Shown in pieces: positions 31,288-39,566 of a stretch of 41,903 bases of DNA; the first letter of the stretch is position 1, and the number at the start of each line of letters is the position of its first letter. The notes beneath the pieces are model-generated. The model saw nothing but the letters and a program-made list of their open reading frames with translations, did no database searches and had not been told where the DNA came from. The stretch lies in the NCBI GenBank assembly GCA_937928775.1, contig CALFVI010000052.1:1-41903 (forward strand). Reading direction: 5' to 3'. This stretch comes from an uncultured Elioraea sp. (GTDB lineage Bacteria; Pseudomonadota; Alphaproteobacteria; Acetobacterales; Acetobacteraceae). Position numbers and translations under genes: made by a program.

Positions 31288-31919
31288 GCGAGGAGATGCG
31301 GCTGCGCGAGGAGATGTGCCGCCTGGCCGAAAGCCTGTTCGCGCGCGGCTTCTCGGTCGGCAGTGCCGGCAACATCTCGGCCCGCACCGAGGACGGAGTG
31401 CTGATCACGCCCACCAACGCCTGCCTTGGTCGGCTCGATCCCGCCCGTATCGCCAAGCTCGATGGCGCCTGGCGCCATGTCGCGGGCGATCCGCCGTCGA
31501 AGGAGGTGTTCATGCATCGCGCGATGCTCGCCGCGCGGGCCGAGGCGCGCGCCGTGGTGCATCTCCATTCCACCTGGGCCACAGCCGTCTCCTGCCTGAC
31601 CGACGTAGATCCCCTGCGCCCGATCCCGCCGCTCACCCCGTACTTCGTCATGCGCATCGGCGAGACGCTGCCGATCGTGCCCTACTTTCGGCCCGGAGAC
31701 CCCGCGATGGAACCGGCGATCGCCGAGGCCGCGCGCGAAGCACGCGCGGTGCTGCTCGCCAACCACGGCCCCGTGGTGTCAGGCCGCACGCTCACCGATG
31801 CGGTCTATGCGGCGGAGGAGCTGGAGGAGGCGGCGAAGCTGTTCCTGCTTCTGCGCGGCCTGCCGGTGCGGCACCTGAGCGCGGGGCAGGTGGACGCCCT
31901 GCGGTCGATCTTCGGCTGA
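31284..31919 (+). CDS. otnC: 3-oxo-tetronate 4-phosphate decarboxylase (class II aldolase family)
   Basis: A 211-residue class II aldolase/adducin-type enzyme that decarboxylates the OtnK product. The family features are GSAGNISART (26-35), E74 in SKEVFMHRAM, zinc ligands H93 and H95 in VVHLHSTWAT, and H161 in LLANHGPVV. The ATG overlaps the otnK stop. L-fuculose-phosphate aldolase relatives share the fold, but direct coupling to otnK makes OtnC much more likely. It ends convergently with the histone-like gene, separated by a terminator hairpin. Confidence 0.92.
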   Translation: MSEEMRLREEMCRLAESLFARGFSVGSAGNISARTEDGVLITPTNACLGRLDPARIAKLDGAWRHVAGDPPSKEVFMHRAMLAARAEARAVVHLHSTWATAVSCLTDVDPLRPIPPLTPYFVMRIGETLPIVPYFRPGDPAMEPAIAEAAREARAVLLANHGPVVSGRTLTDAVYAAEELEEAAKLFLLLRGLPVRHLSAGQVDALRSIFG

Positions 31920-31929
31920 AGGAGGAAAA

Positions 31930-31958
31930 GGCGCGCCGCGCACGGTGCACGACGCGCC
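31930..31958 (-). terminator. Intrinsic terminator between otnC and the histone-like gene
   Basis: Outer arms GGCGCG (31930-31935) and CGCGCC (31953-31958) enclose inner arms GCAC (31940-31943) and GTGC (31945-31948). On the minus strand the stem is followed directly by TTTTCC, fitting termination of the histone-like gene. On the plus strand TTTT appears only about 10 bases after the stem, so it may also work, less well, for otnC. Confidence 0.6.
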
Positions 31959-31986
31959 CACCATAGATTTTGGGGCGACGATGCGA

Positions 31987-32475
31987 TCAGGTCGTCGGCG
32001 TCTCGGAGGACGGGGGCTCCGGTGCCGGCGCTTCGGTCTCCGCTGCCGCCTTGCGCGGGCGGCGGACGGGAGCCCTTCGCGTGGTCGTCTTCGCTGCCGC
32101 CGTCTTGCGTGTCGTCGTCTTCTTTGTAGCCGCTGCCCGCGTGGTCGTCTTGCGCGTCGTTGCCCGCTTCGCAACAGCGCGCTTGGCTGCCGGTTTTTTG
32201 GTTGCCGCCGTGCGACGGGTGGCGGTTGTCTTCTTCGCCGCCGCCCGCTTCGTCGCGCCACGCTTAGCGGCCGTTGTGGTCCGCTTCGTAGCCGCCTTCT
32301 TCGCCGCCGGCTTCTTCGCCGCCGTCGTCTTGCGGGCAGTCGCGCGCTTCGAAGCCGCTGCCCTTCTGGTGGCGGCCCGCATCGCCATCGGCTGCGCGCG
32401 CGGCGCAGTGGCCGTTTCGTTGCTGTCACGCGCCGCACGGATGGCTTCCACCACCGCCGGCACGTCCTTGATCAT
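31987..32475 (-). CDS. Histone H1-like Lys/Ala/Thr-rich DNA-binding protein
   Basis: A 162-residue, very basic, low-complexity protein. A short N-terminal segment MIKDVPAVVEAIRAARDSNE precedes about 110 residues of irregular repeats such as AAKKPAAKKAATKRTTTAAK and KRATTRKTTTRAAATKKTTT, and the C-terminus turns acidic and Pro-rich (AAETEAPAPEPPSSETPTT). This composition is that of bacterial histone H1-like proteins (HctB/AlgP type), which compact or organise DNA. The ATG at 32475 is used; a GTG at 32481 is better spaced (9 bases) from AAGGAG and would add two residues. Repeat length is probably variable among strains. Confidence 0.8.
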   Translation of the reverse strand: MIKDVPAVVEAIRAARDSNETATAPRAQPMAMRAATRRAAASKRATARKTTAAKKPAAKKAATKRTTTAAKRGATKRAAAKKTTATRRTAATKKPAAKRAVAKRATTRKTTTRAAATKKTTTRKTAAAKTTTRRAPVRRPRKAAAETEAPAPEPPSSETPTT

Positions 32476-32565
32476 GGACACGTGCACTCACTCCTTTCCG
32501 TTCGAGGGGTCGGGACCGCGCGCTGGTCCGCAGGCCACGGCGTCGCCCCGGCCGTGCAAGGCGAC

Positions 32566-32586
32566 CCGCACGCGGGGTGCGTGCGG
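32566..32586. repeat. GC-rich hairpin upstream of the histone-like gene
   Basis: Perfect 8-base arms CCGCACGC (32566-32573) and GCGTGCGG (32579-32586) with a 5-base loop lie about 90 bases upstream of the histone-like start. No T-run follows on either strand, so a leader structure or operator is more likely than a terminator. Confidence 0.4.
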
Positions 32587-32743
32587 TGTCCGACGAGGCC
32601 GCCTGACCTGCGGAGCGAAAGGACGCGGGATCAGGAAAAGAGTGGCGAACGCCGCCCGGCACTCCGCCGACAGCCGCGTGTCATCCCCTCTCTCTCCTTC
32701 GCCTTCGACTGCCTCGATCGGACGAGCGATCTCGGCATGCGTG

Positions 32744-32757
32744 CGGTCCATGGACCG
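32744..32757. promoter_or_regulatory. 14-bp perfect palindrome, candidate operator
   Basis: CGGTCCATGGACCG is fully self-complementary with no spacer and lies in the 486-base gene-free region, about 270 bases upstream of the histone-like gene. A dimeric regulator site is possible; short palindromes also arise by chance in GC-rich DNA. Confidence 0.3.
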
Positions 32758-32961
32758 TCCTTCCCTGCCACGGATGCCCAAGATGCGACGACCGACGAAA
32801 CGAATCGCGAAGCATCTGCATCCGCAACATCACGCTATGCGAGTCGCCTGTGGTGCTGTCAACAAAAAGCATGGTGGCAACGCGCATTTTCGCACGGCGA
32901 TGCACATGATGATGTCGTCGCATCGCACAGCGCGGCACGCGTGTCGCGCTCGGGCGTGCCG

Positions 32962-33909
32962 TCACTCCGCCGCGCGTGCCGCCGGCATGCCGTAGACGGG
33001 CGTACGCCACTCGGGATGCGCTTCACTCTCGCCGCGTGCGATCGCGAAATAGAGCGCCTGCAGCCGCCTGGTCAGCGGCCCGGGCACGCCCGCTCCGACC
33101 GCGAGACGGTCGATCGCGATGATGGGCGTCACCTCCCAGGCCGTGCCGCAAAAGAACGCCTCCTCCGCCGCATAGAGCTCGCTGCGATCGAGCTCGCGCT
33201 CCTCGACCTTCACCCCCATCTCCTCGCGCAGCAAGCGGATCACGGTGTCGCGGGTGATGCTCTCCAGAATGCCTGAGGTGATGGCGGGCGTGATGGCCAC
33301 CCCGTTGCGGACGACGAACAGGCACATGCCTGGGCCTTCCGCCACCTTGCCGCGATCGCTCAGCAGGATCGCCGCGCCGTAACCTTCCACCCTCGCCTCC
33401 TGGGTGGCGAGGCGGCCATTGTGGTAGTTCGCGTTTGCCTTCACCCGCATCGGGATCGCGGAGTCCTCCGGCCGGCGCCACGACACCACGCCGGCAGAGA
33501 TGCCTTCTATCAGCGCACGCGTCGGTGGGCGAACCGTTGCCGTGCAGGCGAACACCACAGGGCCTGTCGCCGTCATCTCGCCGGTGCCATCCAGGAGCGC
33601 GGTAAGGCGAATGTGCACCCCCTCGCGGAAACGGTTCGCACGCACCGTCTCCAGCACCGCTTCGGCGAGCCAGGCGCGGTCCGGGCTGCAGTCGAACCGC
33701 ATCACCTTCAGCCCATAGAGCAGGCGATCGAGGTGGGCGCCGAGGCGGAAGACGTACATCTCGCCCTCGGTCTCGTTCCAGTAGCCGCGCAAGCCCTCGA
33801 ACACGCCCGCGCCATACTTCACCGCCGGCGAGTAGACGTGGATCTTCGCCTCCGACCAGGGCACCACCCGCCCATCGAACCAGGCATAGGCAGGAACGGT
33901 TTCGCTCAT
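32962..33909 (-). CDS. ilvE: Branched-chain amino acid aminotransferase
   Basis: Class IV PLP aminotransferase, 315 residues, that transaminates Leu, Ile and Val with 2-oxoglutarate. Features are YGAGVFEGLRGYW, R55-region RLGAHLDRLL, the PLP lysine K157 in MRVKANANYHNGRLA (E. coli IlvE K160), the acidic ligand in EVEGYGAA-like ARVEGYGAAILL, and the cofactor-binding SGILESITRDTVI. Family IV D-amino acid transaminases share the fold, but length and the KANANYHN pattern favour IlvE. The ATG at 33909 has GGGAGAG upstream. It follows prpC by 104 bases on the same strand. Confidence 0.92.
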   Translation of the reverse strand: MSETVPAYAWFDGRVVPWSEAKIHVYSPAVKYGAGVFEGLRGYWNETEGEMYVFRLGAHLDRLLYGLKVMRFDCSPDRAWLAEAVLETVRANRFREGVHIRLTALLDGTGEMTATGPVVFACTATVRPPTRALIEGISAGVVSWRRPEDSAIPMRVKANANYHNGRLATQEARVEGYGAAILLSDRGKVAEGPGMCLFVVRNGVAITPAITSGILESITRDTVIRLLREEMGVKVEERELDRSELYAAEEAFFCGTAWEVTPIIAIDRLAVGAGVPGPLTRRLQALYFAIARGESEAHPEWRTPVYGMPAARAAE

Positions 33910-33962
33910 CCGTCTCTCCCTTGCGACTGAGGATGGCACGGTAGGCCGAAACGGAGCCGGGC

Positions 33963-33981
33963 GCGAGGAGGCCTTCCTCGC
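33963..33981. repeat. Hairpin between prpC and ilvE
   Basis: Arms GCGAGGA (33963-33969) and TCCTCGC (33975-33981) with a 5-base loop lie in the 104-base gap. No T-run follows on the minus strand, so it is at best a weak prpC terminator. Confidence 0.35.
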
Positions 33982-34013
33982 ACTCAGATGATGCGCGCGT
34001 GCGTCCAGCGCCT

Positions 34014-35162
34014 CTACTTCCGCGCCGCAAGCGGCACCACCGCCCGCTCCGGCACGCCGACGTAATGCGAAAGCGGGCGGATTAATCGGTTGTCGCTCAT
34101 CTGCTCCAGCACATGCGCCGACCAGCCGGTGATGCGCGAGGCGACGAAGAGCGGCGTGAACATCGGGATGTCGAACCCCATCATGGCGTAGGTGGGGCCG
34201 GCGGGGAAATCGAGGTTCGGGTGGATGTTCTTCTTCGCCAGCATCTCCTCGGCGAGGATGCGACTGATCTCCACCCACTTCCGCCCGCCGAGACGCTCCG
34301 CCACCCGGTCGCGCCACTTCGCCATCGTCGGCACCCGCGAATCCCCGGTGCGATAGACACGGTGGCCGAAGCCCATGATGAGCGCACGGTGCTCGAGCCT
34401 GTCATTGATCCAGCTCTTAGCGCGGGCGGGCGTGCCGATCTCCTTTAGCATGTGCATCACTGCCTCGTTTGCCCCCCCGTGTAGAGGCCCCTTCAGCGCG
34501 GCGATGGCGGCGGTGACCGCGGCATGGATATCGGCCATGGTGGAGGCCACTACCCGGGCGGCAAAAGTGGAAGCGTTGAAGGAGTGCTCGGCATAAAGCG
34601 TCATCGACACGTCAAAGGCCTTGACGATCTCGGCATCGGGGACGCGGCCGAAGAACATGTGGAAGATGTTCTCGGAGAAGCCGTACTCCGCCTTTGGGCG
34701 GATGGGGCGCTTGCCCTTGCGCAGGCGGGAGATGGCGGCGATCACGGTCGGGATCTTGGCATAGAGGCGGATTGCTTTGCGCTTCGTCGCCGCAAGCGAG
34801 GTGTCACCGGCCTCCGGGTCTTCCATGGCAAGAAAGCTCACCGCGGTCCGTGTCGCGTCCATCGGGTGGGCGCGGCGGGGAAACTCCTCGATGATGCGGA
34901 TCAGTTTCTTCGAAATGCCGCGGTTCGCCCTCTCCTCCTTCTCGAAGGCCCTCAGTTGGCGTCGCGTGGGCAGTTCGCCCTCGAGCAGCAGGTAGGCGAC
35001 CTCCTCGAAGCGGCACTGTTCGGCGAGGTCCTGCACCGGGTAGCCGCGATAGGTGAGGCTGTTACTTTCCGGCATCACCTTGGAGATCGCGGTGACGTCG
35101 GCATGCACGCCGACCAGACCTTTGAATATCTGCGGCGTGCCTTCTGCTGCGCTCTGGTTCAT
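34014..35162 (-). CDS. prpC: 2-methylcitrate synthase / citrate synthase family
   Basis: A 382-residue citrate synthase fold of the short PrpC-like group. Catalytic residues are H228 (GPLHGGANEAV), H267 (GFGHRVYR) and D318 (LDFPAGPTY); H193 (AEHSFNAST) is also conserved. Adjacent prpD, 33 bases upstream on the same strand, makes 2-methylcitrate synthase (propionyl-CoA plus oxaloacetate) the best call, although such enzymes often also make citrate. The ATG at 35162 has AGGAGGGG upstream. No prpB is seen in the window. Confidence 0.85.
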   Translation of the reverse strand: MNQSAAEGTPQIFKGLVGVHADVTAISKVMPESNSLTYRGYPVQDLAEQCRFEEVAYLLLEGELPTRRQLRAFEKEERANRGISKKLIRIIEEFPRRAHPMDATRTAVSFLAMEDPEAGDTSLAATKRKAIRLYAKIPTVIAAISRLRKGKRPIRPKAEYGFSENIFHMFFGRVPDAEIVKAFDVSMTLYAEHSFNASTFAARVVASTMADIHAAVTAAIAALKGPLHGGANEAVMHMLKEIGTPARAKSWINDRLEHRALIMGFGHRVYRTGDSRVPTMAKWRDRVAERLGGRKWVEISRILAEEMLAKKNIHPNLDFPAGPTYAMMGFDIPMFTPLFVASRITGWSAHVLEQMSDNRLIRPLSHYVGVPERAVVPLAARK

Positions 35163-35195
35163 CGCGCTTCCCCTCCTGCTTCTCTCCGCGCGCCT

Positions 35196-36920
35196 TCAGC
35201 CCCTGCGGCGGCGCGCCACTGTTCGCCGCGTGGTGCGGCCTGGGCGCGTCTTTGCCGGCTTGCCGGTGATGACGGACTTCTGCGTGCGCGCGCGCTTGAG
35301 CGTGATGGTGCGCACCTTCGCCTCCGCCTTGCGCGCGACCTGGCGCGCGGCCGCAGGCTCGGCGGAGCGCACGGGAGCATCGAAGATGCCGCGCACCGGC
35401 GAGAGGGACAGCCGACCCGCCGGCAGGGCGACGTTCAGCGCCGCGAGCCCGCCGGCGGGGATCGCCGCGAGGTCCTGCACCGCCTCCAGGAAGCGGTTGG
35501 CCTCGCGGGTAGAGATGAGGCCGTCGGTGAGCGTGCGGAACTTGCGGATATAGTCCTCGCGCCGGAACGGCCGCGCGCCGAGCGGGTGGGCATCGGCGAA
35601 GGCGATCTCGTCCTCGATCACCTTCCCGTCCTTGAGGAAGATCTGCACCCGACCGCCGAACGCCTTCTCGCGTGGGTCAGTGGCGTGGTAGCGCCGCGTC
35701 CACTCGGGGTCCTCGCGGGTCTCGATCTTATGCCACAGCCGCACCGTGTCTGGGCGCGAGGCGCGGCGCGGCGTGTAGCTCTCGATGTGGTGCCAAGTGC
35801 CGTCCTGCAGGGCGACGGCAAAGATGTACATAATGGAGTGGTCAAGGGTTTCGCGCGACGCCTTAGGATCCATCTTTTGCGGATCGTTCGCGCCAGTGCC
35901 GATAACATAGTGCGTATGGTGAGAGGTATGGATGAGGATCCGCTCGATCGCCTCGACATCCTCGATCTGCTCGCGCATCCGCCGGGCGAGGTCGATCAGT
36001 GCCTGGGCTTGGTACTCGGCTGAGTATTCCTTGGTGTAGCTTTCGAGGATGGCGCGCTTGGGCTCTCCCTTCGCCGGCAGCGGCACGTGATAGTAGTCGC
36101 GGCCGTAGACGGCCTCGCGCCCCTCGCGGTCGGCCACGGTGCGGCCGGCGAGGATCCAGGCGATGATCGAATCCTCACCCTCATAGATCGGGTTCGGTGC
36201 GCCTTCGCCACGCATCGCGCGATCCACCGCCTCGATGGCGAGCTTGCCGGCATGCGCAGGCGCGAAGGCCTTCCAGGAGCTGATCTCGCCCTTGCGGCTC
36301 TGGCGTGTGGTGATGGCCACATGCACCGCCTGCTGCACGGCCTGGAAAATCGTCTCCTGCTTGAGCCCGAGAAGGGTGCCGATACCGGCGGCGGCGGCCG
36401 GGCAGAGATGAGCGATGTGGTCGACCTTGTGCTCATGCAGGCAGATCGCTTTGACGAGGTTGATGTGGATCTCGTAGGCGGTGGCGAGCCCACGGATGAG
36501 GTCCTTGCCCGAGGCGCCGACCGTTTGCGCCACGGCGAGCAGGGGGGGGATGTTGTCTGCCGGGTGCGAGTAGTCGGCGGCAAGGAACGTGTCGTGGAAG
36601 TCGAGTTCGCGCACCGCCGTGCCGTTCGCCCAGGCCGCCCATTCGGGGCTGACAGTGCGGGCAGGCGGGAGGCCGAACAGAGTGGCCCCCCCTTTTCGCG
36701 GGTGAGCAAGCGCCATCATCCGCGCCGAGACGACGGGGCCGCGGTTGATCGCCGCGATCGCCACCGCAGCGTTGTCGATGATCCGGTTGATGATCATCTC
36801 CGCCACATCCCGCTGCACCGCCACGCGGTCGGCGGCCACGCCCGCAATCTTCCAGGCAAGCTGCGCCTCGCGCGGCAGGAGGTCTTTCGAGCGGTGCACG
36901 CGAACGGGGTGGAGATCCAT
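35196..36920 (-). CDS. prpD: 2-methylcitrate dehydratase (MmgE/PrpD) with basic C-terminal tail
   Basis: A 574-residue MmgE/PrpD family protein, longer than the usual 450-500. The N-terminal helical domain shows [20 protein letters not shown] and [20 protein letters not shown], and the second domain has [20 protein letters not shown] and [15 protein letters not shown], all typical. Residues about 515-574 form an extra tail with about 20 Lys/Arg in 60 residues, ending [13 protein letters not shown] know of no such tail in PrpD; it could bind nucleic acid or membranes, or be recent low-complexity growth. The ATG at 36920 has AGGAAG upstream. It is transcribed before prpC and divergent from the amidohydrolase gene. 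Confidence 0.87.
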   Translation of the reverse strand: MDLHPVRVHRSKDLLPREAQLAWKIAGVAADRVAVQRDVAEMIINRIIDNAAVAIAAINRGPVVSARMMALAHPRKGGATLFGLPPARTVSPEWAAWANGTAVRELDFHDTFLAADYSHPADNIPPLLAVAQTVGASGKDLIRGLATAYEIHINLVKAICLHEHKVDHIAHLCPAAAAGIGTLLGLKQETIFQAVQQAVHVAITTRQSRKGEISSWKAFAPAHAGKLAIEAVDRAMRGEGAPNPIYEGEDSIIAWILAGRTVADREGREAVYGRDYYHVPLPAKGEPKRAILESYTKEYSAEYQAQALIDLARRMREQIEDVEAIERILIHTSHHTHYVIGTGANDPQKMDPKASRETLDHSIMYIFAVALQDGTWHHIESYTPRRASRPDTVRLWHKIETREDPEWTRRYHATDPREKAFGGRVQIFLKDGKVIEDEIAFADAHPLGARPFRREDYIRKFRTLTDGLISTREANRFLEAVQDLAAIPAGGLAALNVALPAGRLSLSPVRGIFDAPVRSAEPAAARQVARKAEAKVRTITLKRARTQKSVITGKPAKTRPGRTTRRTVARRRRG

Positions 36921-36942
36921 CGGTCTTCCTCTTTCTTGGTGT

Positions 36943-36994
36943 GACCGGCCGCGCAACGAATACACGGTCTCTTGAACATGCGGGACGGCCGGTC
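36943..36994. promoter_or_regulatory. Long-spaced inverted repeat in the prpD / amidohydrolase divergent region
   Basis: Perfect 9-base arms GACCGGCCG (36943-36951) and CGGCCGGTC (36986-36994) lie 34 bases apart in the 145-base region between two divergent genes. The arms are about four helical turns apart centre to centre, which fits a pair of operator half-sites or a looping regulator. The motif CGGTCTT or CGGTCTC also occurs near 36921, 36965 and 36991. Confidence 0.5.
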
Positions 36995-37065
36995 TTGACT
37001 GGCACTGCCTTCCTAGACACCGCGCCTGCAGCACGCAAGCTGCCGATCAGGAGTTCACCTCGCCC

Positions 37066-38436
37066 ATGACCGACCTCTCCGCTCCCTTCGACCGCGTGGT
37101 GTGCGGCGATCTCGTCACGCCGGAGGGCATCCTGGCGCAGGGCTTCGTCGCCATCCGCGGTGAGACGATCGCCGCCATCGGCCAGGGCCAACCACCACCT
37201 GCACGAATGATCGACGACCACGCTGGAAGGCTGATCTTCCCCGGCCTCGTGGATGGGCACATGCACACCTCCTCCGCCATGGGCTGGGGCGGCATCGAGC
37301 ACGCCTCGCGCACAGCGGCGGCAGGCGGTGTCACCACCCTCTGCGATATGCCCTACGACATTCCCCGCCCGGTGACGGATGCGACGATCTTCTCCGAGAA
37401 GGTGGCGGTGGTGAACCGCACGGCGCATGTCGACGTTGCGCTCTACGCCACCATCACCAAGACCGGCGGCGTGGCGCGAATCCCGGAACTCGCCGCTGCC
37501 GGCGCTTCAGCCTTCAAGCTCTCCACCTACGAGTATGATGCGGTGCGCTTCCCCCGGATCGACCATCGCGAGATGGAGCACGCCTTCCGGCTGATCGCGG
37601 AGACGGGGCTGATGGTCGCGGTGCACAACGAGGACCAGGAGCTGGTCGAGGCGTTGACGGCGGAGGCGAAGGCCTCGGGGCGGACGGACCCGATCCAGCA
37701 TGCACGCACCCGCCCTGCGCTTGCCGAGACGCTCGCCGATGTGCTGATCTTCGAACTCGCCCGCGCAACCGGGGCGCACGCGCACCTCGCCCACTCCTCG
37801 CTCGCGCGCGGCTTCGAGCTCGCCCGCGCCTTCCGCGCGATGGGGGTGAAGGCCTCGGCCGAGGCCTGCATCCAGTATCTCTGCCTCACCGAGGAGGATC
37901 TCATCCGCCAGGGCGGCAAGGCGAAATGCAACCCGCCCTTGCGCACGGCCGAGGAGGTGGAGCGGCTGTGGACATGCCTCGTTGCCGGCGACGTCGCCTA
38001 CGTCTCCACCGATCACGCGCCGTGGCCGATCGAGCGCAAGACGAGCCCAGACATCTTCGCCTGCGCAGCGGGGCTGACCGGGCTGCAGTCCTTCGCGCCG
38101 CTGATGGTGACACTTCTCGAGGAGCGCGGACTGCCGCTCACCCTGCTCGCGAAACTCTGCGCCGAAGAGCCCGCACGCCTGCATGGTCTCGCGCCGAAGA
38201 AGGGCCGGCTCGCGGTGGGGGCGGATGCCGATCTCTGCGTGATGGAGCGAGGGCAGTTCGTGTTCGACGAGAGCACCATCCTCGACCGCCCCGAATGCCG
38301 CTGGAGCCCCTACCACGGCCGCACCCTGCGCGCCCGCGTCGCCGCCACCTACCTGCGCGGACGGCCGATCTGGGATGGTGCGCGCGTGCTGAACGCACCG
38401 GGCGAGGGACGCTTCGTGCCGCGCCAGGGGCGCTGA
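37066..38436 (+). CDS. Cyclic amidohydrolase (dihydropyrimidinase/hydantoinase/allantoinase family)
   Basis: A 456-residue metal-dependent amidohydrolase that opens cyclic amides or ureides. The binuclear metal site is visible: H65 and H67 (DGHMH), K151 (FKLS, probably carboxylated), H187 (VHNED), H243 (LAHSS) and D316 (STDHAPW). AKCNPPLR is typical of allantoinase and related hydantoinases. The downstream N-carbamoyl hydrolase gene argues for a hydantoinase role; allantoinase is an alternative that would connect to glyoxylate use by glxR/hyi. ATG at 37066. Confidence 0.85.
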   Translation: MTDLSAPFDRVVCGDLVTPEGILAQGFVAIRGETIAAIGQGQPPPARMIDDHAGRLIFPGLVDGHMHTSSAMGWGGIEHASRTAAAGGVTTLCDMPYDIPRPVTDATIFSEKVAVVNRTAHVDVALYATITKTGGVARIPELAAAGASAFKLSTYEYDAVRFPRIDHREMEHAFRLIAETGLMVAVHNEDQELVEALTAEAKASGRTDPIQHARTRPALAETLADVLIFELARATGAHAHLAHSSLARGFELARAFRAMGVKASAEACIQYLCLTEEDLIRQGGKAKCNPPLRTAEEVERLWTCLVAGDVAYVSTDHAPWPIERKTSPDIFACAAGLTGLQSFAPLMVTLLEERGLPLTLLAKLCAEEPARLHGLAPKKGRLAVGADADLCVMERGQFVFDESTILDRPECRWSPYHGRTLRARVAATYLRGRPIWDGARVLNAPGEGRFVPRQGR

Positions 38437-38456
38437 CCGCGCAGAGGCGAAAGGCG

Positions 38457-38475
38457 CGTTGCTCAACACGCAACG
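38457..38475. repeat. Small hairpin before the carbamoyl hydrolase gene
   Basis: Arms CGTTGC (38457-38462) and GCAACG (38470-38475) with a 7-base loop lie in the 53-base gap, just before the ribosome-binding site of the next gene. It may tune translation or processing between the two amidohydrolase genes. Confidence 0.35.
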
Positions 38476-38489
38476 GAAAGGAACCGGGA

Positions 38490-39470
38490 ATGGCACGACG
38501 ACTGACAGTGGGTGCAGCCCAGCTCGGCGCAATCCAGAAGAGCGAGGGGCGCGAGGTGGCGGTCGCGCGCATGCTGGCGCTGATGGAGGAGGGGCATCGC
38601 CGCGGGGTGGAACTCATCGTCTTCCCCGAACTGGCGCTCACCACCTTCTTCCCCCGCCATTGGGTGGAGAGGATCGAGGAGGCCGACCACTGGTACGAGA
38701 CCGAGATGCCTTCGGCCGCAACCAAGCCCCTGTTCGACGCAGCAAAGCGGCTGAACATGGCCTTCCATCTCGGGTACGCCGAACTCGTGCGGGAGCCTGA
38801 CGGAACGGGTGGCGTGCGCACGCGCCGCTTCAACACGGCCATCCTGGTCAACGCCGAAGGACGCATCGTGCTGAAGTACCGCAAGGTGCACCTGCCCGGG
38901 CACGCCGCGTTCGATCCCGCGCGCAAGGTGCAGCACCTCGAGAAGTACTATTTCGACGTGGGCGATCTCGGCTTTCCGGTGGTGAGAACGCGGCTTGGTC
39001 GGCGCGAGGAGGGGGTGAATGTCGGCCTCCTGATCTGCAACGACCGCCGCTGGCCGGAGGCCTGGCGGGTGCTCGGGCTGCAGTCCGTCGAACTCGTGCT
39101 GCTCGGCTACAACACGCCCTCGATCAACCAGGAAGCGAAGGGTTGGGAGGCGCACCATCTGCGCGTCTTCCACTCCCACCTCTCTGTGCAGGCCGGCTGC
39201 TACCAGAACGCCTGCTGGTCGGTCGCGGTGGCCAAGGCCGGCATCGAAGACGGGGCGGAGCTCTTCGGCCACTCCATTATCGTCAACCCGCAGGGCGAGA
39301 TCGTCGCCATGGCCGACACCTGGGAGGACCAGCTCGTCACCTACGACATCGACCTCGACCGCTGCCAGCTCGGCCGCGTCTCCATCTTCGACTTCGCCCG
39401 CCACCGCCGGCCGGAACATTACGGGCGAATCACGTCGCAGGTCGGCGCGGTCGAACCGCCCATGGTCTGA
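38490..39470 (+). CDS. N-carbamoyl-(D-)amino acid hydrolase, nitrilase superfamily
   Basis: A 326-residue carbon-nitrogen hydrolase. The catalytic triad is E47 (FPELALTTFFPR), K132 (YRKVHLPGH) and C183 (LLICNDRRWPE), matching Agrobacterium D-carbamoylase (E47, K127, C172). Other shared stretches are LGYAELV, FNTAILV, YFDVGDLGFPV and QAGCYQNACWSVA. It releases CO2 and ammonia from N-carbamoyl amino acids, the second step after a hydantoinase, and the amidohydrolase gene lies 53 bases upstream on the same strand. Stereochemistry is inferred from similarity only. The ATG has GGAAAGGA upstream. Confidence 0.9.
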   Translation: MARRLTVGAAQLGAIQKSEGREVAVARMLALMEEGHRRGVELIVFPELALTTFFPRHWVERIEEADHWYETEMPSAATKPLFDAAKRLNMAFHLGYAELVREPDGTGGVRTRRFNTAILVNAEGRIVLKYRKVHLPGHAAFDPARKVQHLEKYYFDVGDLGFPVVRTRLGRREEGVNVGLLICNDRRWPEAWRVLGLQSVELVLLGYNTPSINQEAKGWEAHHLRVFHSHLSVQAGCYQNACWSVAVAKAGIEDGAELFGHSIIVNPQGEIVAMADTWEDQLVTYDIDLDRCQLGRVSIFDFARHRRPEHYGRITSQVGAVEPPMV

Positions 39471-39566
39471 CGGCGAGGTCAGCAGCCGGTTGTGCCACCA
39501 TCGCGCTTGATTGTGGTGCGGTCAGGCGTCACTCTGCTGCACCGCAACACCAAGACGCCAGACCGC

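Larger units (their letters stand above)
32476..32961. other. Gene-free region upstream of the histone-like gene (486 bp)
   Basis: No convincing coding frame. It holds a GC hairpin (32566-32586), a 14-base perfect palindrome (32744-32757) and, from about 32800, a stretch that is less GC-rich than its surroundings (around CAACAAAAAGCATGG) just downstream of ilvE. The region presumably contains the promoter and leader of the histone-like gene; a small RNA is possible but nothing in the sequence shows one. Confidence 0.5.

Noticed and set aside
32020..32380. Repetitive DNA that at first looks like a short tandem or CRISPR-like array
   Set aside because: The irregular repeats encode the Lys/Ala/Thr segments of the histone H1-like protein; unit length is not constant and no spacers exist.
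32488..32781. A 97-residue minus-strand frame upstream of the histone-like gene
   Set aside because: It has no conserved motif and overlaps the hairpin and palindrome; it looks like chance open frame in GC-rich DNA.
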